The translations under genes were made by a program, and so were the position numbers. Under the pieces are notes generated by a model. The model worked only from the letters and a program-made list of their open reading frames with translations, searched no databases and had not been told where the DNA came from. A stretch of DNA of 6,403 bases, taken from contig JAGCVR010000187.1 in the NCBI GenBank assembly GCA_017962285.1, forward strand, positions 1 through 6,403, read 5' to 3'. Source of the stretch: Muribaculaceae bacterium. Lineage in GTDB: Bacteria > Bacteroidota > Bacteroidia > Bacteroidales > Muribaculaceae. Shown in pieces: positions 1 to 3,723 of this stretch; position 1 is the stretch's first letter, and every line of letters starts with the position of its first letter.

Positions 1-262
1 GGGGGTCGCGCTCACGTCGGAGATGTGCGGCAGTGGTAGATTCTGTCACCATTTCAGGGTTTCACACGGCTGGGTCACGTTACGGGGGTTGCGCTGCGCT
101 CCACCCCCGCCTGTATTCTGCCAGGGCTTCGCCCTTCCCCAGGTTACGACCGTCTCCGGCGCTCTAACCTGAGGTTTCGCACAGCGTCAGGTCTTCGACC
201 TGCCCGCGCCTCGGCGCTGACCATTCGCCACTGGGGAACCAATGCGTCGCAAGCACGGGTTA
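1..262. repeat. GC-rich, hairpin-dense non-coding block (probable interspersed Bacteroidales repeat, runs off the left edge)
   Basis: No convincing gene is present on either strand; all six frames are broken into short pieces. The block is much richer in G+C than the AT-rich DNA that follows, and it holds a series of inverted repeats. CGGGGGT (83-89) pairs with ACCCCCG (103-109). AGGGC (123-127) pairs with GCCCT (131-135) over a TTC loop. AGGTTA (141-146) pairs with TAACCT (165-170), enclosing a smaller CCG/CGG stem. CAGGTC (188-193) pairs with GACCTG (197-202) over a TTC loop. GCGC (206-209) pairs with GCGC (214-217), and CAGCG (182-186) could pair with CGCTG (215-219) around the last two. 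The first bases (1-13) nearly repeat 84-96. Minus-strand frames give fragments such as GVERSATPVT, which I recall from spurious 'hypothetical proteins' in many Bacteroidales genomes; that recollection is the reason for calling it interspersed. The right boundary is approximate. Strand and function are unknown. Confidence 0.5.
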
Positions 263-272
263 CACAGTCTCA

Positions 273-299
273 ATTAGTGGAGATTAGTGTTAATTAGTG
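273..299. repeat. Three direct ATTAGTG repeats with exact 10-base period
   Basis: ATTAGTG occurs at 273-279, 283-289 and 293-299, each separated by three bases, so all copies face the same side of the helix. They lie at the right border of the GC-rich block and about 65 bases upstream of the first promoter's -33 region. Similar degenerate arrays (attAGTG / attCGTG) are, from memory, common next to such blocks in Bacteroidales, so they may belong to the repeat element and not be an operator. Bases 300-361 show nothing else that I can support. Confidence 0.55.
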
Positions 300-361
300 G
301 ACAGGAAAGAAGATTTTGTGGAATTTATGAAGACCGGACAGGATTTTTTTGTTGCGCGGAA

Positions 362-392
362 TTGAAAAATTGGGGAAAATATAGTAACTTTG
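362..392 (+). promoter_or_regulatory. Bacteroidetes-type promoter for the propeller-amidase operon
   Basis: TAACTTTG at 385-392 matches the Bacteroidetes -7 consensus TAnnTTTG at every fixed position. A TTG at 362-364 lies 20 bases upstream, which is right for the -33 element. Transcription would begin around 398-402, leaving a short A-rich leader of about 12-16 bases before the ATG at 414. This rules out the in-frame TTG at 390, which sits inside the -7 box itself, as a start codon. Confidence 0.8.
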
Positions 393-413
393 GGAAAACA
401 AAGCAAAAATCAG

Positions 414-1301
414 ATGAAAAAACTTTTTATTTTATTCTCAATGTTGCTGGCTTGCTTGCCTCTGTGTGCTCAGCGTGTTACGGTTGTGAGCGACGAGTGT
501 CCGCTTGCCGGCAGGGATGTGGCAGGATATTTCCCGCAGTTGAGCCCAGACGGCAATCTGCTGCTGTATTCTCCCACTGAGGCTACGAGCCTCACGCTAC
601 TCAATCTGAAAACCGGCGATGAAAAGATCATTGCAAGCGAAGGTGTGCCTGGGTTCGATGCCAGGTTCGGACGCGACGGCAACGTTTATTATGTCACCAT
701 GCACCCCCAGCCCGGCAATCTGATTTACCGTGCTGGCAGGTGTTATGACCCTGCAAAGGAAAAGACCGATGAAGTTCTTGCGCCGCAGCACGGTCAGGTG
801 CTTGCCATCCCCACGGGGAAAAGCGCTGCCATGGTGGGGGAGAAGGAGTCGTTCAACTTCGACAAGGGAACGGTTGCCTTCACCCACGGCTCTTATCTTT
901 ATGTGGTGAAAAACGGAAAAGTGAAGCGCCTGCAGCCTGTGAAGGACAGCGTGGGTTATCTGTGGGCACAAGTCTCGCCCAAGGGCGACAAGGTGGTGTT
1001 CAAGGCTGTGGCAAAAGTGCTATATGTGGTGGACCTGGATGGGAATATCCTGTCGCGGATGGGCTACTACATGATGCCGTCGTGGCTGGACAATGACTAT
1101 CTTGTGGCGATGAACGGCACCGATGGCGTGCAGAAGCGTCTGGGACAGCAGATCTACCTGCTGAGAGCCGACGGCACGTTTGAATATCCTCTCACCGACC
1201 CCGAACTGAGTGCGGTTCAGCCTATGGCGGCTGCTGGCAAGGTGGTGTTTACCACCGGAAAAGGCGAGGTTCACATCATGAAGATTGAGATTGACAATTA
1301 A
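414..1301 (+). CDS. Secreted WD40-like (PD40/TolB-type) beta-propeller protein
   Basis: A 295-residue exported protein. Residues 1-19 form a signal peptide (KK, then a hydrophobic run ending LPLCA before Q20); LLAC at 11-14 could be read as a weak lipobox, but the leader would be unusually short. The mature part carries PD40-like blades. The clearest is at about 37-77, with FPQLSPDGN followed by LTLLNLKTGDE. Others are at about 78-96, 179-217 (QVSPKGDKVVF, then LYVVDLDGN), 218-264 (IYLLRADGT) and a closing strand set at 267-293. This is the repeat seen in TolB and in many Bacteroidota periplasmic propellers. No catalytic motif is visible, so a binding or scaffolding role in the envelope is the safest reading. 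The ATG at 414 is chosen because the longer TTG-started frame begins within the promoter. The next gene starts 29 bases after the stop, with no promoter between, so the two are probably co-transcribed. The specific function is unknown; it is not TolB itself (too short, no TolB N-domain). Confidence 0.85.
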   Translation: MKKLFILFSMLLACLPLCAQRVTVVSDECPLAGRDVAGYFPQLSPDGNLLLYSPTEATSLTLLNLKTGDEKIIASEGVPGFDARFGRDGNVYYVTMHPQPGNLIYRAGRCYDPAKEKTDEVLAPQHGQVLAIPTGKSAAMVGEKESFNFDKGTVAFTHGSYLYVVKNGKVKRLQPVKDSVGYLWAQVSPKGDKVVFKAVAKVLYVVDLDGNILSRMGYYMMPSWLDNDYLVAMNGTDGVQKRLGQQIYLLRADGTFEYPLTDPELSAVQPMAAAGKVVFTTGKGEVHIMKIEIDN

Positions 1302-1330
1302 GGCGTATTTATCAAAAACAGAGTTTCGTT

Positions 1331-2377
1331 ATGAACACAATACACAGAATACTGGCGGCATTGAGTATTACACTTGTTTTTGGATGCCTGGCATGGGCAC
1401 AGCAACCAAGCGTCGCTCCGCGTGTGTTTATCAATCCCGGTCACGGAGGGCACGACAGCAACGACCGTCCGTCTCCGTTTTTCAACGTGGGTGTGAGCGA
1501 CACGGTACCGTATTACGAGTCCGATTCCAACATACTGAAGGGAAAATCGCTCATGGACATATTGCGGAAAAAAGGCTATGAGGTGATGACTACACGCGTA
1601 AACAATACCAGTGCCGACGACCTTGACCTCTTCGAGATAATGTCGCTTGCGGCAAACAGCGGTGCCGATATGTTTTTTGCCATCCACAGCAATGCCACCG
1701 GCGTGAAACGCAAGATGAATTTCCCCCTGGGGCTTTACCGTGGCGAGACAGGCAAGCCGGTGGCGGCAGGTTCCGACTCAATATCCCGACTTATCATGAA
1801 CCATCTGTTCGAGAACCGGGCAACGTCGTGGACACGCGATAATCCAATGCTGGCGGGAGACTGGACGTTCTACGACTGGGGTCCGAAAGTGGGACTGGGA
1901 GTGCTTCGCTACAACAAGCTTCCCGGGCTTTTGAGCGAAGGCTCATTCCACGATTATATTCCAGAGCGCTGCCGCCTGCTCAATCACGAATACTGTTGGC
2001 TTGAGGCTTGGAACCAGTCGCTTGGAATCGATGACTGGTTCGGCAAAGGCAATTCTTACGGCAAGGGCGTGGTGGCTGGCAGGCTGCTGAGCAAGTCGAG
2101 TCCCCGCTCCGACAGCGACCAGCTCTTCGGCGACGACAATTACCGCCCGTTTAACCATGCCAGGGTCACACTCAGCCGTGGCGGCAAGAAACAGGTCTAT
2201 TATACCGATTATGTGGAAAACGGCTTTTTCCTGTTTCCGGAACTTGAACCGGGGGAATACGAACTGGTGGCTGAAACTGCCGCGGCTCAGGTGCTTGGGC
2301 GGTGTAAAGTGACGGTTTCGCCAAACAAAGTGACCTACCGTAACTTCCTCAGCGAGGTGCCGGTGGGATTGAATTAG
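1331..2377 (+). CDS. Secreted N-acetylmuramoyl-L-alanine amidase (Amidase_3 family) with C-terminal beta-sandwich
   Basis: A 348-residue exported enzyme predicted to cut the amide bond between N-acetylmuramic acid and L-alanine of peptidoglycan. Residues 1-23 are a signal peptide ending AWA before Q24; VFGC at 16-19 is a poor lipobox. The catalytic domain spans about 30-235. Zinc ligands are H38 in INPGHGGHD, E63 in YYESDSN and H119 in FFAIHSNA; the catalytic glutamate is E203 in LLSEGSFHD. All four Amidase_3 key residues are present. The stretch DWTFYDWGPKVGLGVLR before E203 matches what I recall of Bacteroidota members of the family. Residues about 245-335 (GVVAGRLL ... ENGFFLFPELEPGEYELVAE) resemble a carboxypeptidase-regulatory-like or PEGA-like beta-sandwich, probably for wall or surface attachment. 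The gene follows the propeller gene by 29 bases and is followed by a strong terminator, so it ends the operon. Family assignment is firm; the physiological role (division, turnover or attack on other cells) cannot be read from sequence. Confidence 0.93.
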   Translation: MNTIHRILAALSITLVFGCLAWAQQPSVAPRVFINPGHGGHDSNDRPSPFFNVGVSDTVPYYESDSNILKGKSLMDILRKKGYEVMTTRVNNTSADDLDLFEIMSLAANSGADMFFAIHSNATGVKRKMNFPLGLYRGETGKPVAAGSDSISRLIMNHLFENRATSWTRDNPMLAGDWTFYDWGPKVGLGVLRYNKLPGLLSEGSFHDYIPERCRLLNHEYCWLEAWNQSLGIDDWFGKGNSYGKGVVAGRLLSKSSPRSDSDQLFGDDNYRPFNHARVTLSRGGKKQVYYTDYVENGFFLFPELEPGEYELVAETAAAQVLGRCKVTVSPNKVTYRNFLSEVPVGLN

Positions 2378-2422
2378 TGTGAAAGAATGTGAATTTGTAA
2401 CCATTTTTAATTAATAAAATTT

Positions 2423-2476
2423 TAAAGGAGTTAAAATATGTTTATTTTGGCTCCTTTATTTGTTTATCTTTTTTTT
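2423..2476 (+). terminator. Rho-independent terminator closing the propeller-amidase operon
   Basis: A 16-pair stem (2423-2438 with 2443-2458) has a four-base TGTT loop. The base of the stem is TAAAGGAG/CTCCTTTA, followed by two G-U pairs (2431/2450, 2432/2449) and an AT-rich top. A T-rich tail at 2459-2476 ends in eight consecutive Ts. The G-U pairs form only in plus-strand RNA; in minus-strand RNA they would be A-C mismatches. With the T-tail, this sets the direction as plus. It lies 46 bases after the amidase stop codon. Confidence 0.88.
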
Positions 2477-2501
2477 GTGTGAAAAATAGTCTGTAACTTT
2501 G
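2475..2501 (+). promoter_or_regulatory. Bacteroidetes-type promoter for the BadF-family kinase gene
   Basis: TAACTTTG at 2494-2501 is a perfect TAnnTTTG -7 box. The TTG/TTTG at 2474-2477, at the end of the preceding terminator's T-tract, can serve as the -33 element; the spacer is 16 bases, a little short of the usual 19 or so. Predicted transcription start is near 2508, giving an A-rich leader of about 35-40 bases with no clear Shine-Dalgarno site before the ATG at 2545. Confidence 0.75.
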
Positions 2502-2544
2502 CAAGTGTCTAAATAAAAACGAATTAGAATAAACGAAGAAGTAT

Positions 2545-3399
2545 ATGTCGGTTGGAGGACACAGATTAACACTGATAGCAGAGAGTAATTCGTCACGAAC
2601 TGAGTGGTGTCTTGTGGAAGGTGGTGATGTTAAGGAACGCGCTTTTACAGAGGGGCTTAATCCATTTTTTATGAGTCGCCGCGAAGTGAGCCACATTGTC
2701 CGCCTGCAGTTGCCCGAGGTGTTTTTCCGCCGCCGCTGGGAACATGTGTTCTTTTATGGTGCAGGCTGCAGCAACGTGGAGAAGCGCCAGATGATGGAGG
2801 CATCCCTTATAGCTCAGTTTAAGACTCCGGCCACCGTGTTCAGTGACCTTGAAGGCGCGGCGCGAGGGCTGCTCATACGTGAACCGGGATTGGCATGTAT
2901 CATTGGCACCGGCTCTAATTCATGCCTTTATGATGGCGAGCGGATTGTGAAGAACGTGCGTCCTTTGGGATTTATCCTCGGCGATGAGGGCAGTGGGGCG
3001 GCGATGGGTCGCATCTTCGTGGGCGACTGCCTGAAAAACCTGGCCCCGCAGGAACTTGCCCAGGAATTCTATGAACAATACAAAATCACACCCGATGCCA
3101 TAATGGACTCGGTCTATAACAATCCCCAGGCGAGTCGCAACCTCACTGAATATTCCTTCTTCCTTGCCAGGCACCTGCACAATGACTATGTTCGCGCCCT
3201 TGTGGCGAATGAGCTTATGAGGTTCTTTGAGCGCAACATCAGCCAATATGACTATGAGAAATACGATTTGTCGGTAGTGGGAGAAGTGGGGTGCAAATAT
3301 ACCGAAATCCTGCTTGATGTGGCGCAGAAATTCGGTGTGAAAATCAAGAAAGTGGTGCGCGACTCCATGCCAGGACTAATCCTCTACCACAGCCTCTGA
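2545..3399 (+). CDS. BadF/BadG/BcrA/BcrD-family ATPase, N-acetylglucosamine/MurNAc kinase-like
   Basis: A 284-residue cytoplasmic protein of the ASKHA fold, with no signal peptide; the length is normal for the compact Bacteroidota members. The phosphate-1 loop at 10-22 reads LIAESNSSRTEWC, where the family usually has LIADSGSTKTDWC. The candidate base aspartate is D101 (FSDLEGAARG). Phosphate-2 is IIGTGSNSCLYDG at 119-131, followed by LGFILGDEGSGAAMG at 141-155. The adenosine-side motif at 244-249 reads VVGEVG in place of the usual VGS(I/V)A. Relatives include GlcNAc kinase and clostridial MurK, which phosphorylate GlcNAc or MurNAc; BadF-like reductase activators are longer and contain iron-sulfur cysteines not seen here. 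A kinase for amino sugars released from peptidoglycan fits the neighbouring amidases, but this is inference, and the altered phosphate-1 loop makes activity uncertain. It has its own promoter and ends in three consecutive TGA codons (3397-3405). No terminator hairpin is obvious immediately downstream. Confidence 0.87.
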   Translation: MSVGGHRLTLIAESNSSRTEWCLVEGGDVKERAFTEGLNPFFMSRREVSHIVRLQLPEVFFRRRWEHVFFYGAGCSNVEKRQMMEASLIAQFKTPATVFSDLEGAARGLLIREPGLACIIGTGSNSCLYDGERIVKNVRPLGFILGDEGSGAAMGRIFVGDCLKNLAPQELAQEFYEQYKITPDAIMDSVYNNPQASRNLTEYSFFLARHLHNDYVRALVANELMRFFERNISQYDYEKYDLSVVGEVGCKYTEILLDVAQKFGVKIKKVVRDSMPGLILYHSL

Positions 3400-3402
3400 T
3401 GA

Positions 3403-3439
3403 TGACCCGATAAAAGTTTTTTCTGACCCAATAAAAGTT
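3403..3439. repeat. Two near-identical 16-base direct repeats, TGACCC(G/A)ATAAAAGTT
   Basis: Copies at 3403-3418 and 3424-3439 differ at one base and have a 21-base period, close to two helical turns. The first copy starts in the run of TGA stops at the kinase 3' end. The motif resembles the termini of some IS3-family insertion sequences (TGACCCC...AAAAGTTGGACA-like, from memory), so the pair could be a relic of insertion sequence ends. No transposase is present in the window. A regulatory pair is the alternative. Confidence 0.5.
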
Positions 3440-3460
3440 CGACGGAAGGGACCAGTTTTA

Positions 3461-3490
3461 TGATATTTTGTGAAATTCTGTGATATTTTG
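3461..3490. repeat. Three tandem 10-base repeats, TGATATTTTG-like
   Basis: TGATATTTTG occurs exactly at 3461-3470 and 3481-3490; the 10-mer between them (TGAAATTCTG, 3471-3480) matches at 8 of 10 positions. Head-to-tail copies at 10-base spacing put every copy on the same helix face, as in some operators, but the AT-rich composition makes chance similarity possible. They lie about 170-200 bases upstream of the last gene's promoter. Confidence 0.5.
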
Positions 3491-3516
3491 ATGGGAAAGC
3501 TTTAATGTTATGCGGA

Positions 3517-3539
3517 TTTTCGCCCGTTTAGGGCGGAGA
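3517..3539. other. GC-rich stem-loop in intergenic region
   Basis: CGCCC (3521-3525) pairs with GGGCG (3531-3535) around a GTTTA loop. In plus-strand RNA the stem extends by four further pairs, two of them G-U, to 3517/3539. It is not followed by a T-tract on either strand, so it is not a standard intrinsic terminator. It may stabilise the 3' end of the kinase transcript. Confidence 0.4.
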
Positions 3540-3641
3540 GACGTAGAGATTCTAAGTCATAAAAGTGTTAATAACCCTAAAAATATATAGATAAATCATA
3601 AAAATGCCGTTTCTTGCTGAAAAAGATAAAAAAACTGACAG

Positions 3642-3655
3642 ATAATTCGAATTAT
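3642..3655. promoter_or_regulatory. Perfect 14-base palindrome just upstream of the -7 box (possible operator)
   Basis: ATAATTCGAATTAT is its own reverse complement and ends five bases before the TAACTTTG box at 3661, so it sits in the spacer between the -33 and -7 positions. If the G at 3641 is skipped, ACA (3638-3640) and TGT (3656-3658) extend the symmetry. A dimeric regulator bound here would block the promoter. No regulator gene is visible in the window, so this is a structural observation only. Confidence 0.4.
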
Positions 3656-3660
3656 TGTGC

Positions 3661-3668
3661 TAACTTTG
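3661..3668 (+). promoter_or_regulatory. Bacteroidetes -7 promoter box for the multidomain amidase-like gene
   Basis: TAACTTTG is a perfect TAnnTTTG match and identical to the other two promoters in the window. No good TTG lies at the expected -33 distance, so the promoter may be weak or need an activator. Predicted start is about 3675, giving a leader of roughly 50 bases before the ATG at 3724, without a clear Shine-Dalgarno site. Confidence 0.7.
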
Positions 3669-3723
3669 TGAGTGATGATTGAATGCTCGTGTGAACATTC
3701 TGGCATTATTTAACCAACTAATA

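Larger units (their letters stand above)
3400..3723. other. 324-base AT-rich intergenic region with repeats, hairpin, palindrome and promoter
   Basis: No gene is supported; the only small open frames (for example a 13-codon frame at 3604-3645) lack any coding signal. The region contains a pair of 16-base direct repeats (3403-3439), three tandem 10-mers (3461-3490), a GC-rich stem-loop (3517-3539), a perfect palindrome (3642-3655) and the promoter of the last gene (3661-3668), each listed separately. Stretch 3541-3635 is simple AT-rich sequence in which I see nothing further. The separation suggests the last gene is transcribed independently of the kinase. Confidence 0.7.

Noticed and set aside
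1..262. GC-rich block considered as an rRNA/tRNA fragment or CRISPR array
   Set aside because: No tRNA cloverleaf or recognised rRNA motif is seen, and there are no regularly spaced identical repeats with unique spacers.
390..413. TTG start giving eight extra residues to the propeller protein
   Set aside because: The TTG is part of the TAACTTTG -7 box, so it would not be in the transcript; the ATG at 414 begins a proper signal peptide.
287..580. Plus-strand frame starting at GTG 287 and overlapping the propeller gene
   Set aside because: It begins inside the ATTAGTG repeats, spans the promoter, and its 3' half is a frameshifted reading of the propeller gene; no motif is recognisable.
1943..2404. 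Minus-strand frame of 153 codons over the amidase 3' half
   Set aside because: Antisense to the conserved catalytic Glu region and C-terminal domain of the amidase; no independent coding evidence.
3517..3539. Stem-loop considered as the kinase terminator
   Set aside because: No T-tract follows it on either strand, and it lies about 120 bases after the stop.
3604..3645. Short 13-codon frame considered as a leader peptide
   Set aside because: It lies upstream of the predicted transcription start of the next gene and has no codon pattern suggesting attenuation.
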